The position numbers and the translations under genes are program-made. This document shows, in pieces, positions 1-10,166 of a stretch of 22,049 nucleotides of DNA. Origin of the DNA: Plantago elongata (taxonomy: Eukaryota; Streptophyta; Magnoliopsida; Lamiales; Plantaginaceae); the NCBI GenBank assembly GCA_036897095.1, contig JAYMSP010002882.1:1-22049 (forward strand). The letters are read 5' to 3'. The notes under the pieces were generated by a model. That model was not told the origin of the DNA. It did not search any database and was given only the letters and a program-made list of their open reading frames with translations. Positions within the stretch are counted from its first letter, which is position 1; each line of letters starts with the position of its first letter.

Positions 1-22
1 TATATATATATATATATATATA
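1..22. repeat. TA microsatellite, 11 units
   Basis: Uninterrupted (ta)11 at the left edge of the window. It may continue beyond the edge. Confidence 0.95.
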
Positions 23-358
23 TTCACCTTAGTATTATGCTATGATACTTTATATCGTCTGTAACGGTACCGAAACCCATCTGGACCTTTAACTTTTCAT
101 GAATCTTTCGGATAGGAATCGTCAGTGAAAAGACTGGCAAAATGAAAAGAAGAGAAGGAAAAGTATTGAGGATCCAGGTCCCATATTGTACCCGTTTATC
201 ACCTATTTAGGACACAAAGCTATGTGATCAACATTTGGAGTAGCGTGTAAGTCCGAGATTGATCAACCTCGAATTTCATGGAGATCGCCTACAATCATAA
301 TTTGCTTGAATGTAAGAAATACCTTCTAAGATTTTAAGATGGAACTAATATGTATATA

Positions 359-440
359 CTCCCTCCATCCCAATTTCAACTTTATACATTCCATTCATTT
401 TGGGCATCTCCCTCTCCGTCTCCGTCTCCCTCTCCCTCAA
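359..440. mobile_element. Lone Stowaway-like end followed by a CT-rich hexamer repeat
   Basis: A TA at 357-358 is followed by ctccctccatcccaattt, the classic Stowaway terminus. No matching inverted end was found downstream, so the element is truncated or badly diverged. Within it, 408-438 is a short tandem array of ctccct/ctccgt hexamers. Confidence 0.45.
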
Positions 441-765
441 TTAAGTAGTACATCTTTCTACTATTATAGTAGTTTGGTCAAATAATTTTCACCCAATCTC
501 TCACTTATTACCCATTTCACGCCTCCACTCCACCTTGTCCTTTAACAACCCAATTGATCATCCACAACCGATATCTCATCTCCACCACCGATTTCTCATA
601 TCCATTTAAACACCCGTCCGCTATCCAAATACCTTAAATGTAAACCTGCCTACGATGATTTTGAACAAATATATACACCCGTCATAGCCAGAGATTAGTT
701 TTTTGGGACTCCCGTGATATACTTACTCACGTACATGCTTAGTGTTCATGTTAGAGTTTGGTGAC

Positions 766-870
766 AACGAAGCGCAACTCAGTTGGTAATACGCTTCCTC
801 TCCAACCAATAGGCTAGGGGTTTTAGTCACATTTCCCATTTAAAAATAAAATAAAAAATGTTAGATTTTA
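766..870 (+). mobile_element. tRNA-derived SINE head
   Basis: gcaactcagttgg (773-785) resembles a tRNA A box (TRGYNNARNNG), and ggggttttagtcac (817-830) a decayed B box (GGTTCRANYCC). They are about 32 bp apart, as in tRNA genes. An A-rich run follows from 841. No cloverleaf can be folded, so this is a SINE remnant, not a tRNA gene. The 3' limit is uncertain. Confidence 0.5.
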
Positions 871-1080
871 GTCTACACCAGCAGAACATGACCCCGAAAC
901 TAACCTAACTCATCATCCGATAAGAGCAAGTCATGTTTAACCCGCAATACATTATATTCTACAATAAAATTTCAACTAAATTTTATTTTCACAAAACAAT
1001 TATCTTCAATTTTTACCTAACTTTCACTTCATATTTATTTTTTCAATCAAATTAACAATTTTATTAAAACTTAAAAAGTA

Positions 1081-1278
1081 CTTCCTCCGCTCCATTAAAC
1101 ATTTTCATTTTTTCATTTTAGGTGTTTCATTAAAAACTTTCAATTTTTGTTTGTGGAAATTCACTATTAATAAATTTTTATTTTACTTTTACTATACATA
1201 CTTTATCTGTATAAATCATATTTTAACTCAAACTTCATAAAATTTATGCAAGAAAAGAAATTTGTGGAACGGAGGAAT
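1081..1278. mobile_element. Stowaway-type MITE (198 bp)
   Basis: The left end is cttcctccgctcca. The right end, reverse-complemented, is attcctccgttcca, a 12 of 14 match and a typical Stowaway/Tc1-mariner terminus. The dinucleotide TA flanks both ends (1079-1080 and 1279-1280), the expected target duplication. The interior is AT-rich and non-coding. Confidence 0.82.
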
Positions 1279-1558
1279 TATCACACATTACCTGTTGCAC
1301 ACATCACTCTTATTCTTACACATCATTACATAACAACTACATAAATTTGTAACTCTATCCAAATAGGAATGTTAATAAGTTACAAAATTTAACTTTAAAA
1401 TATTACAATATCACCCCAAAAACTTTTAAACATGTTTAGACGAACTAATTTCAAAATCCGAAAAAATAAATCGAAAAAAACTTAAAAAGAAAATATGAAA
1501 AACACGAAGAAATTGAAGAATACGAAGATCGAAATTTAAAAAAAAATAAAAAATCATA

Positions 1559-1841
1559 CCGGAGCTCCGGTGATCGGAGATCGGTGCTCCGATCACCAGA
1601 GCATAGTTCTTGCAACAAGCTCCAGTCGGAGTTGCAGCAAGCTCCAGGTCATAGCTCTTCTCCGACATCAAAGCTTGAAAGCTCCGATGCCAGAGATCGG
1701 AGCAGCAGACAAGAATGGCTCTCGTCAGATTTGAATCTGACGAGAACCATGGTTCTAGTCAGATTCTAATCTGACTAGACCATGCTTATGGTCAGATTAG
1801 AATCTGACCAAATCTGACCAGACCATAGTTTTGGTCATATT
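1559..1841. repeat. GC-rich island of back-to-back palindromes
   Basis: Consecutive inverted repeats: ccggagctccgg (1559-1570, perfect); arms ggtgatcggag/ctccgatcacc (1569-1579, 1587-1597); ctcgtcagatt/aatctgacgag (1721-1744); agaaccatggttct (1743-1756, perfect); ctagtcagatt/aatctgactag (1755-1778); gaccat/atggtc (1778-1793); tggtcagatt/aatctgacca (1789-1810). The island lies between an A-rich stretch (about 1440-1556) and a T-rich stretch (about 1855-1930). The family was not recognised. An open frame at 1584-1769 in it has no protein-like features. Confidence 0.75.
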
Positions 1842-2370
1842 CGAATGTTACGGATTCGTTTTTTGTTCGTTTTTATTTTATTTTTTATCTTGTTTTTTAT
1901 GTTCTTTAATTTAATTTTAATTGTTTTTTGTTAAATAAAAGTGAGTAACAACTAACAAGTGCAAATATCAAATTAAAATAATAAAAATAATTTTTTATTT
2001 GTTATTATCGATATAATATGATGACTAAATGATTGTGCAACATTGAATTTTATTATGTTATGATTCTGTTGTTATATAATTTTATATTATTTCGAATATT
2101 TGATAATTTGAGAATTTTTTTGAAAAGTGGTACTTATTGGATATTTGTATAAGTTGAAGGACCTTTTATAATATTTAAAAAGTGTTCTGCATTTAACAAG
2201 CTCCATTCTAAATATTATTTTTTATAATTAACTATTCATCATCTAAAAGTTTTACATAACTCTATTTTTTAACACTATAGCAAACCATGTGTGGGATTTT
2301 TTGATTAGGTTATCATTTTAATAATACATGACACATGTATTTATTTATATACGAATCTTTCTGGTTTAAT

Positions 2371-2406
2371 CTCAACTTCAGTTGAGGTTTTTCAACTCGA
2401 GTTGAA
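2371..2406. repeat. Two adjacent short palindromes
   Basis: ctcaact/agttgag around a 2-bp centre (2371-2386) is followed 4 bp later by the perfect 16-bp palindrome ttcaactcgagttgaa (2391-2406). They share the core tcaact/agttga. Confidence 0.7.
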
Positions 2407-2623
2407 TTTTGTAAGTCATTTTGCTTGTTTACCAATTATAGATAATACACTATGCATTATATGATTCTATAGGGTATTAAAATTAAAAATTAAAATTAAT
2501 ATCTCAAATTGATAAAGTTAATATTTAACTTACGAAAAGGTTATGTCTTTTTCATGATGATGTAAAAAATTTATTTTACTTATCTTGTATATTTTGTAAT
2601 TTATTATTATAAATTACTTTTAA

Positions 2624-2672
2624 GGGCCCCATTAAAATTTACACATAGGGCCCCGTAAAATTCTGGCCGGCC
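2624..2672. repeat. Short direct repeat gggcccc(n)taaaatt
   Basis: gggccccattaaaatt (2624-2639) and gggccccgtaaaatt (2648-2662) repeat directly and are followed by the palindrome ggccggcc (2665-2672). The stretch is GC-rich in an AT-rich setting and is probably a transposon fragment. The family is unknown. Confidence 0.5.
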
Positions 2673-3431
2673 TTGAATAATAATGGAGGTTTACATTACA
2701 TTAGGAATTGAGTTAGATGATATTGATGTGTTAAAAGATTATAAAAGTTAAAAGTGCTTTATATATTTTTCTATCTCATGAATTTGATTCACTAAAAATT
2801 AGGTTGACATATATTAGGTTAAAAAATAAATAATAATTAAATATTTTTAAAAAGTAATTAATTTTAATATGTTATTTTTCATTAAAGATTTTATTTTTTG
2901 ATGAATATGATTCATTTTGTCCTACACTTTATCATATTTTAAAAATAAAACACGCTATGCTTAGGTTATCATTTTCTAGTCCGCATACATTTTTACCCAC
3001 AATTTTAACAAGCTCCACTCCAATTATCTTTTCCATGAATCGAACCTGTAATATTTCAGATCCATCTACTTACAAAGGTTTCTGGCAGCTTGCAAGTAAA
3101 GTAACAGTAGTTATAACTTGAAGTAGTACTACATTTATCAAAATAACGGGTTTGAAAATCAAATAGTGAAAAAGAAAACTGGAAGAAAAACAAACATTGC
3201 TCCATAATCGAATTGAATAGATATATACAACGTTAATTTGATTTACAGCACTATCAACTCCGCATCATCAATCGCTGTGGTAAATCGTCACCTAGACTTC
3301 CTAAATCCAAGCGCGTTCTTTAAAGAGAAGTTCGACCTAACAACCACCCAGCTCCTCCAACTTCAATTAGACATGCTATATTCTTGAACTGATCAGACTT
3401 TTCAGCTGTTAATGTTTCATCAAGCTTCAGA

Positions 3432-6400
3432 CTACAAAAATGAGCTGTGTCCTCCACCCAGGGGTATTCTTGGATTGAATTCAGCAGATATCCGCAAGCG
3501 TGGGCAATGTGAGAAGCCAAGGCTCTGAGGAAATACACATGTTAGTCCCCCAGGAGCCCAGCTTTGCAATATAAAAGAGTATGAAGGAAAACATCAACAG
3601 AATACACATTGAATTGGTATAAGCAAGACAGAGCAACTGACATACCGGAATACTCAGTAGAATTCCTTTGGAATTAACTATAACAGGTAACGGTCTTCTG
3701 GCAGCAACTGGAATAGATTTCAAGGACAAAAGAGCTCTACATGCTGATGATACTGCATGATCCAAACACGATACTGTTTTCTCTGCCATTTGCTTTGTTG
3801 TTATAGAAGACCCTTCTTCACATTTGTTGTTGGACAAGTTAGAAAGATATAACCAATCGGCATCAACCATATGTCGCACCTCAGCCACCTTCTCATCACC
3901 AATTACACAGGAACAGCAGAAAGATTGTTCTTCTGCACGCAACCCCTCAGCTGACATGATTTCACTCACAGGCAGTATATAGTTAGAATCTACAGTGAAA
4001 GCCTTCCAATTCAATATAAACCTATCCATGAAGTATGCTGCTTGCCCAGGATATAATAACTTCTTCTTAGTCACACCAGATACGCAATCAACTGTTTCAT
4101 GCTCAGAGGTAATTTCAGCTTTGAACTTGAAGACTCCACTTTCATCCTGCTGCAAAGAGAGGATAGTCTTACTGGAAGAGTCACTGAGAATCCCAAGTCT
4201 TTTTGCCCCATTTAAAACAGATTCTGAGGATGTTAAGTCCAAGAATGGCACACTTGAAGCATCTGGGATTGATTTATTCAAATATGCTTCACTATCTGTT
4301 ATGATCTGTTGTAATTCATTCGTAACAAGGCTACTCTGCCGTCCCTTATAATGTGGAGGAAATGACTTCATCTTCGGAGGCGAAGATGGATGGACAGAAC
4401 AGCACACCAGCACCTTAGTGCCTTTGGATCCAGGAGCTGGGCAAAGGTAACAACTGGCTACAGTCAAAGAGGACTTGAAAGTGCAAAATGACAGGGCATT
4501 AGTCAACACAACCAATTATGTGTTTCAAAAGAATGATAATAAACTCGGGCAGGAAACTTGAAACTCATTTGGGAGGAGAAAGAAAGACAACAGAAACAGA
4601 CGTTTATTACTATTGCTGAATCTGAATTAGTGCAGAGACTAGCGAGCAAAAAGGGACATGTGATGCCCCAAAAATAAGTGTGGGAATTAACATTAACCTT
4701 GCATGGGAAAGTACGGAGGTAGTGCAATAGCAATTTTTGTGCGTTGCCTCGAATTGGCCTATGCTTCTGTGAGATGAACTGACATAGTAAAAGAGACCAA
4801 ATCAGTGAAGATTAAAAGAAAGAGATTCCATTCTTATTAAATGAGGCATTATTGTGGGAAAGCATAACAACTAAATAGAGGTACCTGCACTACCAAGGCA
4901 ATAAACTTTGCAAGGACCAGGTCCTTGACTTCCCCAGTATGGAGATTTGCTAGATCAATCACTGCATATCCATACTGCACTGATGTTAGGATGAGTCACA
5001 TGGATAAGAATTAGCACATTAAAACTTATGTTTAAGAGAACATATTGACCTCAGTATATTTTTGTAAATTATATGGAGTCACAGGAGTAAGCATAGCAAC
5101 GGAGTGGAACTTGAGAAAAACAGCATGCTGTGGGTGCTGGTCTGAGTTTATATGCAAGTGCAGGTGTAGGTGCCAGGATACATAAATCTAGAACCTTTCT
5201 GAGTTTGGGTCATCATCCTAAATGCACGTGCGTGAAGAAACTAGGAATGTTGTCATTACTTATCAGCAGCAGTTTTACTGTCAGCATGGATTCTGAAGCT
5301 CAGAAAGTGGGATCTGGGTTATGAATTAAACCGAGTTTACGAGTTAGGAAATTATAGGTTATAATTTAGTGCACTCCAACAAGGATTGTGGCAGTACTAT
5401 TCTGAAAGTAAGAATATTAGGAGAGCTCTTGAGAGATACATACAGGCAGAATGGTCACAGCCTGACTCAATAATTGAAGACTAAGTTGGTCCACATACAA
5501 TCTTGTTCTTCGACATGTTGATATGACAGCTTGCAGCTCAGTTTTGAATAGTTTTGCTGTGCACCATACGACAGTATTATCAGGAAAACGTAAATAAAGA
5601 AAAAACAAGACAGTATTATCAGTCGTTTATTTTTTTCCTTTTAAGAAACTTAAGATTCCATGCAAACTTAGCTTCCCGACGTTGTGATTTCTTCTATCTA
5701 TAGTCTCTATATGTTGTTTGTACTTTGTATCATGTATGTATGTTTGAACAATTCAAATTATATGCTGGTAAGTAAAATATTTTGAGTGAAACTACTCCGC
5801 GTCAAAATCTAAAGTAAACTTGCTTGCTGATCAATTATTGAATGGCCTAAAACTCATTCTCCGTTTAATTACAGTTACCAGAGACAATTAGAGCAACAAA
5901 AACTTACAAGATGACAAATTATTTAGTGACAGTCGGATCCTATTGCGAGTATACAACTGACTCTTGTTTGTTGGATCCTCCACCCAGGGTTGATTACTGC
6001 TTCGACATATCTGCAAATGGCAATCAGAGTAATTTTGCAGACACGAGACAAAATCAACCTAAAATTTCAGGGCAAAGGAAAAGTATTGATATTACTGCCA
6101 AATAAAAGGCACTAACATTGTACACGTCTTCTTTTGAGAACTCAAGGAGCGGTCTAACCAATAAAATGCCATGAGGTTTTGATCCATATCCACTACAATC
6201 AGGAACATCAGGAAATATTTGAGAAGCAGAAGCCATGCCAGCAAGCCCAAGAACACCACTATTCCGAGATAATCTTATAATGAATAGCTCCGCCTACATG
6301 ATATCTATACTTTAGCAGTCACAATTTGGAGACCATATGATACTTAAGTAATTCAGTTTAGGTAGATATTCACAGTGATCCTCAACTGTTTACATTTAGA

Positions 6401-8745
6401 TACATAATTTTAAACCATCTAGTCAAGTATCAACTCAAAATGGGATTTGATAAGTAAAACTTTAGGGATTGATTTTATTGAACTCACAACCATAAACCAC
6501 AGTTACTTGTGTTATTTAATTCAACCATACGTACACCATGTTTTGGCCTAACAAAACCAGAATGATGTTTGTCAACAGAGTAGAAAATTAGATGGTATAG
6601 ATTAAGAAACCTGGTCATCCGAATGATGAGCAACCAACAATGTGGCAATCTGCTGTTGCATACATATTTTCAGTAAAGCATCATACCTGAACGATCAAGA
6701 GCTAAAGATAGTAAATATCAAATTCAAGAAAATCAATACTCATTTCCTTCATTCCATACAATATTAGGGGAGAGAGTGGGGGTACTGACTGATTATAGAG
6801 AAGAAATAATATATACAGGCACAGAACAGAAGTACCTCTTATTCCGAGCTGCTTCCTGCAACTGTCCAGGTTGAGGTCTACCTTCCAACCATTCACAGTG
6901 GGCGAGTTCACATCGGATTCCTAAACACAGCCTACATTATCAATCCATCATCCAGTGAATCAACTAAGTATCTCATACACACTTGACGCTTGTATGAGAA
7001 CCATCAAGCAACAGAACCAGGAATATCTATTTATGTACTCACCCATATCAACAATCCGATTTCGAACAATGTTTGCTTCCTCAGTACTCTCTGCTCTTAA
7101 TCCATGATCTACAACAACTGCCAACAGGCCGTCAATCGGCTTGGTTCTTTCACATGCAGCAGCATTTTTGCTACCACTTTTCCAACGGGCAGTCAATACA
7201 CATAAGGCAACACTATCAGGTCCCCCAGAAACCGCCAACACTGTGGGGAAAATAGAGTACATTTTCACTGATCATCTGACAATATAATGGAAGCACAAGC
7301 ACATGACACATAGTCCATAAATCATAATCATAACACGTGACACTACACGAACTATGTCGCATTTCAAACGGCATTACCCGTATCTAATGTAATGTGTCAA
7401 CAAATCAAACTTAAGGACTAGATTTTCTTATACTATAGGAGTCAGTTTTCAGCATGTCCCAAAGATAAACAAGAGTAAGGCTCCGTTCTATTCAACTGCA
7501 ATTATCTGAGCTGAACTTATCGTATAAAATATAATTAAGCAGAGGTGAGTGAATGGATCTGAGACCGCATGCAGTGGGAGCCGTTGTGCGCCCACATCGC
7601 GCGCCGTCCAAGCCGCAATCATGCGCGCCGTTGTGATATAACGCGGCATGCCGCGTTATATCAAGTGGCAGCAGCCAACAAGCTGTTGTCACTTGGCAAA
7701 AGGTTGATTTTTTTATTTTTATTTTTTATATATTGTCCAATTACAAACACGAATAACTCGAAAAATAAAATGCAAAAAATAAATAAAGGTTTGTCCCTTC
7801 AAATTTACAAATAGAGACACTCTTGATTATATTTGAATAATTTTATTTCGAACTCGTTTTTCTCTCTTAATTAAACTTAAAATTGTAATACCACTTCTAA
7901 AAATGCAATTTTATTAATATCGACTTCTAAACTCTCTTATTGTAACGACCCGACCCCTTGCATGCCAAGCCCCGACCCTTTGCACCCGTGCGATTACTCA
8001 TGGGCATGGGCAGCTCTCAGGTAATATGCTGGCCAACAATACCAACACAAATTCTTTCCCGCGTACTTTGAACTCACACGTGTGCGAACCGGAGACTTCC
8101 CTTTTTTTATTATTAATTCTAGGATTGTTCCATAGCAGGCACATTTATCAAAAGAAAAAAAAAGTGCACCTTGATATAACATTCTCAATTCCTTTAACCT
8201 CTTGTACTTAGACTTGAAAGTGGAGTGTTACACCTATAATGTGATTAATTTTTTAAAAAATAAAAATTCCATGACGGCAAGCCAAGGCACGCCGTACGAC
8301 GACGAGTATCGTCCGTCATGATTGTGAGTGGTCTGAACTGAACTACTGAATGAGTTTGCAGCCCTAATGCTTGACGAATTATCCCTAATTAAGCACAAAT
8401 CAGAAGAACTGAAATACGATTGAATGTACCTAACATTAATCTATGAGGTGCACAAAATGATGTTCTGTAGCATACATAAGGAAACAAGTGGAAAAATGGC
8501 AATAGAAGCAAAACAAATAGGGAGAAAGTGGAGAAAAGGTAATTACCAATTCGATGATGGGGTTTAAGGCCAGCCATGGACATTCTTTTGGCGAAGCTGA
8601 GTGTGTAGTTGGAAGAGAGGTCGATAGCTTGGGGAGTGTGAGTGCAGAAGAAGCGATAGCGAGTGACTTTTGTTAACCACCGGAGAGGCGGCGGTGTTGG
8701 TCGGAGGTGGAAGGGAGGTGACAAAATGCCTCGACAGAACGCCAT
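3432..8745 (-). CDS. RSY3: Organellar tRNA(Ile)-lysidine synthase, TilS-like / RASPBERRY3 type, 11 exons, 680 aa
   Basis: Exons in gene order: 8745-8547, 7240-7043, 6920-6836, 6686-6611, 6293-6117, 6010-5908, 5556-5444, 4974-4885, 4778-4698, 4473-3646, 3524-3432. They sum to 2043 nt with one open frame, and all introns are GT-AG. Seen: a basic, Pro- and Thr-containing N-terminus, the PP-loop ATPase motif SGGPDS at 71-76, VVVDHGLR, AHHSDDQAE at 180-188, and WVEDPTN at 254-260. A long plant-type C-terminus follows, with KSIPVAARRPLPV and a final PRIPLGGGHSSFL. Family knowledge: TilS uses ATP to attach lysine to C34 of tRNA-Ile(CAU), so that it reads AUA. In plants that tRNA is in plastids and mitochondria, and loss of Arabidopsis RSY3 arrests embryos at the raspberry stage. 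At 680 aa it is far longer than bacterial TilS (about 430 aa), as is usual for plants. The organelle is inferred. Confidence 0.94.
3646..4473 (-). other. RSY3: TilS exon 10: plant-specific C-terminal extension
   Basis: The largest exon (828 nt, residues 375-650, phase 0 at both ends). It begins SSLTVASCYLCPAPGSKGTK and ends KSIPVAARRPLPVIV...LLSIP, blocks I recall from plant RSY3. The middle is poorly conserved and rich in Ser, Glu and Lys. It covers the region where bacterial TilS has its C-terminal tRNA-acceptor domains, but I cannot assign folds by eye. The last exon adds 30 residues ending in GGGHSSFL, then TAG. Confidence 0.88.
5908..6010 (-). other. RSY3: TilS exon 6: tRNA-recognition PTN motif
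   Basis: Encodes residues 246-279 plus one base. It contains WVEDPTNKSQLYTRNRIR, the TilS-specific motif in which an acidic residue and PTN precede an Arg-rich stretch. This block separates TilS from related PP-loop enzymes such as TtcA. The preceding exon (6293-6117) supplies LSRNSGVLGLAGM and the VRPLLEFSKEDV segment. Confidence 0.92.
7043..7240 (-). other. RSY3: TilS exon 2: PP-loop nucleotide-binding site
   Basis: Encodes most of residues 67-133. It begins LAVSGGPDSVALCVLTARW, where SGGPDS is the pyrophosphatase loop shared by TilS and other N-type ATP pyrophosphatases. It goes on to IDGLLAVVVDHGLRAESTEEA, the second conserved TilS block. The acceptor is CCACAG|TG and the donor ATGG|GTGAGT, both phase 1. 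Confidence 0.95.
7634..7697. repeat. 30-bp perfect palindrome with adjoining imperfect hairpin
   Basis: 7634-7663 is a perfect 30-bp palindrome with half-site tgatataacgcggca. It is followed at once by aagtggcagcag (7664-7675) and, after a short loop, its near-complement ending in gttgtcactt (to 7697). Flanking gcgcgcc motifs at about 7599-7605 and 7624-7630 make the patch much richer in GC than the rest of the intron. It is probably the core of a MITE. Confidence 0.75.
7941..8232 (-). mobile_element. Solo LTR, Cassandra-like TRIM, internally deleted (copy 1)
   Basis: Begins TGTAAC and ends GTTACA, as LTRs of this type do. It is flanked by cttat and cctat, a possible 5-bp target duplication with one mismatch. 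Blocks shared in order with 9880-10166: ggccaacaataccaacacaa (8031-8050), gacttccc (8094-8101), gtgcac (8164-8169), aacattctcaatt (8178-8190) and gacttgaaa (8211-8219). Most of the 5S-derived part is lost; only ctaggattgttc and caggcac near 8119-8142 remain. The 5S-like part would read on the minus strand. Confidence 0.65.
8547..8745 (-). other. RSY3: TilS exon 1: probable plastid/mitochondrial targeting peptide
   Basis: Residues 1-66. The first 40 or so contain many Arg, Pro, Thr and Ser residues and no Asp or Glu (FHLRPTPPPLRWLTKVTRYRF), as expected of an organelle transit peptide. The mature enzyme seems to begin near YTLSFAKRMSMAGLKPHHRI, just before the PP-loop. The first ATG of the open frame is used as the start. 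The exon ends one base into Val67, at donor ATTG|GTAATT. It is separated from exon 2 by the gene's longest intron. Confidence 0.85.
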
Positions 8746-8936
8746 CTCTATCTTCCGTCTTTCTTTGATGAATACACTAGTCTAGAAGTAGTTTAACATG
8801 GGAACGAGCAGGGCTTATTTGGATCGACTAGAGGTGTAGAACTAGTTCAAATAGGCTGTTCACTTCATCCTCGGATATGGGTATTCGCCGAATATTCGAT
8901 CTGATTGATCAGGTCCGTTGACTAACGAATCCAATT

Positions 8937-8977
8937 ACGGATAGTATTTTTTCTATCCGTGGATATCCGTTATCCGT
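8937..8977. repeat. tatccgt repeats with inverted copy
   Basis: tatccgt occurs three times (8954, 8964, 8971). The inverted form acggatag (8937-8944) pairs with ctatccgt (8953-8960) in a short hairpin. It lies about 200 bp upstream of the TilS start codon. It could be a decayed transposon end or a promoter motif cluster. Confidence 0.5.
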
Positions 8978-9879
8978 TTAATTTTTAAAATGTATATTAA
9001 AATATAATATAATATGTTTATTTCCCTATTGCACAATTCAATTGCCTCCAGCCCTCATTCTCAGTCTTTCAAGTAGCTCACACTTTCACTTCGCGTAGCT
9101 CGTCATTCGTCGACTTCAATCATCATTTATCTCTTCAATTTTCAATTCTAATTACTTTCCGACGGTCCTAGCTTATCTTTTAATTGTGATTCTGCTCTAC
9201 TCTAGTGATATATAAACTCCTCTCCGCCGGTCGTCTCCTCTTGTCTCCGATCCTCTCTCGATCTCCTTCTGTCAACCCTCCACTTTCAATGTTTTGTCTA
9301 TTCAATTTACTTCGTTTGTCTTCTGATTTGATTTTGTTTGTCTATTATCCATATTGAATATCAATACATTTAAAGAATATATTTTAACTTAAAAATAATG
9401 TGTAATGTAGAAATTCTATATGCATATAAGTTTAAATCTTTGATCAGCTACTTCGAGAAATTGTAAAAATAAACTAAATAAGAATTATAGAACGAGTTAA
9501 AAGCATAAAGCTTACTAAAAGCGTTAAGCGGCATACAATGCGAGTGACAATACTTTAAAAGATTTAAATAGTCTAGGCTATACTCCTTTAGATCGAACAA
9601 CATGGGTTTAAGTTCGAATATAAATACAAATATATAAAATTTTACGAGACTCATATGCAGGCTCCAAAACCGATCATTCTAATTTAGTAAGGGCTAAAAT
9701 AAATAAAATAATTACAATGTTAAACTTCCCTTTGCCAAATTACTTATAATCATTTCTTTTGTTGGTATCTTAGGGAAGTATAAATAAATAATGGTAAAAG
9801 TATTTTAGGTGTATCGAAAAATAATATATAAATGATAAATAATTAAAAAAGTTATAAGAGATAGATAATAAAGTTATAG

Positions 9880-10166
9880 CAATCGATCGAGCTTCAATTT
9901 TTTGGGCCGGTGTGGTTATTAATGGACAGCTCTCTGAGTGATTGTTGGCCTCATTGTACCAACATAAGTGTTTTCTCACGTATTATGTCCTTACTCGTGC
10001 GTGAACTTGAAGACTTCTTAGTGGGTTACTCATACTAAAATTGCTCTAGAGTAAGAACGTTTAACTCTAAAGTTTTTCTAGATGGATTCTTAAAAGAAAG
10101 GTGCACGTTTAACATTCTCAATTTTATAAAAAAAAATTAAACTTGGACTTGAAATTCTAAGACGTT
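9880..10166 (-). mobile_element. Diverged Cassandra-like TRIM LTR carrying a 5S rRNA-derived segment (copy 2)
   Basis: Shares ordered blocks with 7941-8232: cagctct, ggcc...accaacat, gtgcac, aacattctcaatt, ggacttgaaa. It keeps the middle that copy 1 has lost. Read on the minus strand, 10085-10009 follows plant 5S rRNA: agttaaacgttctta matches the 5S A-box region (AGTTAAGCGTGCTTGG), and agtatgagtaacccac matches the C-box region (GGATGGGTGACC), in the right order and spacing. Ends are degenerate, so the limits are approximate. Confidence 0.6.

Larger units (their letters stand above)
1..3431. other. Intergenic region downstream of the TilS gene
   Basis: No gene found. It holds the repeat remnants listed separately, plus long AT-rich stretches (about 1840-2620 and 2680-3000) with nothing recognisable. 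The part just below 3432 should contain the TilS 3' UTR. No canonical AATAAA was identified on the minus strand close to the stop, which is common in plant genes. Confidence 0.7.
7241..8546 (-). other. TilS intron 1 (1306 bp) with nested repeats
   Basis: The longest intron of this gene. It contains a GC-rich patch with a 30-bp perfect palindrome (7634-7663) and an adjacent imperfect hairpin (7664-7697), an LTR-like copy (7941-8232), and a short inverted repeat (arms 8270-8277 and 8313-8320). The stretch from 7478 (ggctccgttctattcaac) resembles the start of common plant MITEs, but no matching far end was found. No coding potential is evident. Confidence 0.8.

Noticed and set aside
1584-1769. 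61-codon plus-strand frame in the palindrome island
   Set aside because: Its Ser-rich sequence follows from the repeated gctcc and agctc motifs. There is no sign of selection for a protein.
3320-3538. 72-codon minus-strand frame ending near the TilS 3' end
   Set aside because: It overlaps TilS exon 11 in another frame. Splicing into the frame ending GGGHSSFL fits the plant family better.
3995-4351. 118-codon plus-strand open frame
   Set aside because: It is antisense to TilS exon 10, whose minus-strand frame is clearly the conserved one. The plus-strand protein has no recognisable features.
8270-8320. Inverted repeat catgacgg/ccgtcatg as a terminator or regulatory hairpin
   Set aside because: The arms are only 8 bp with a 35-bp loop inside an intron. 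This is easily due to chance or transposon debris.
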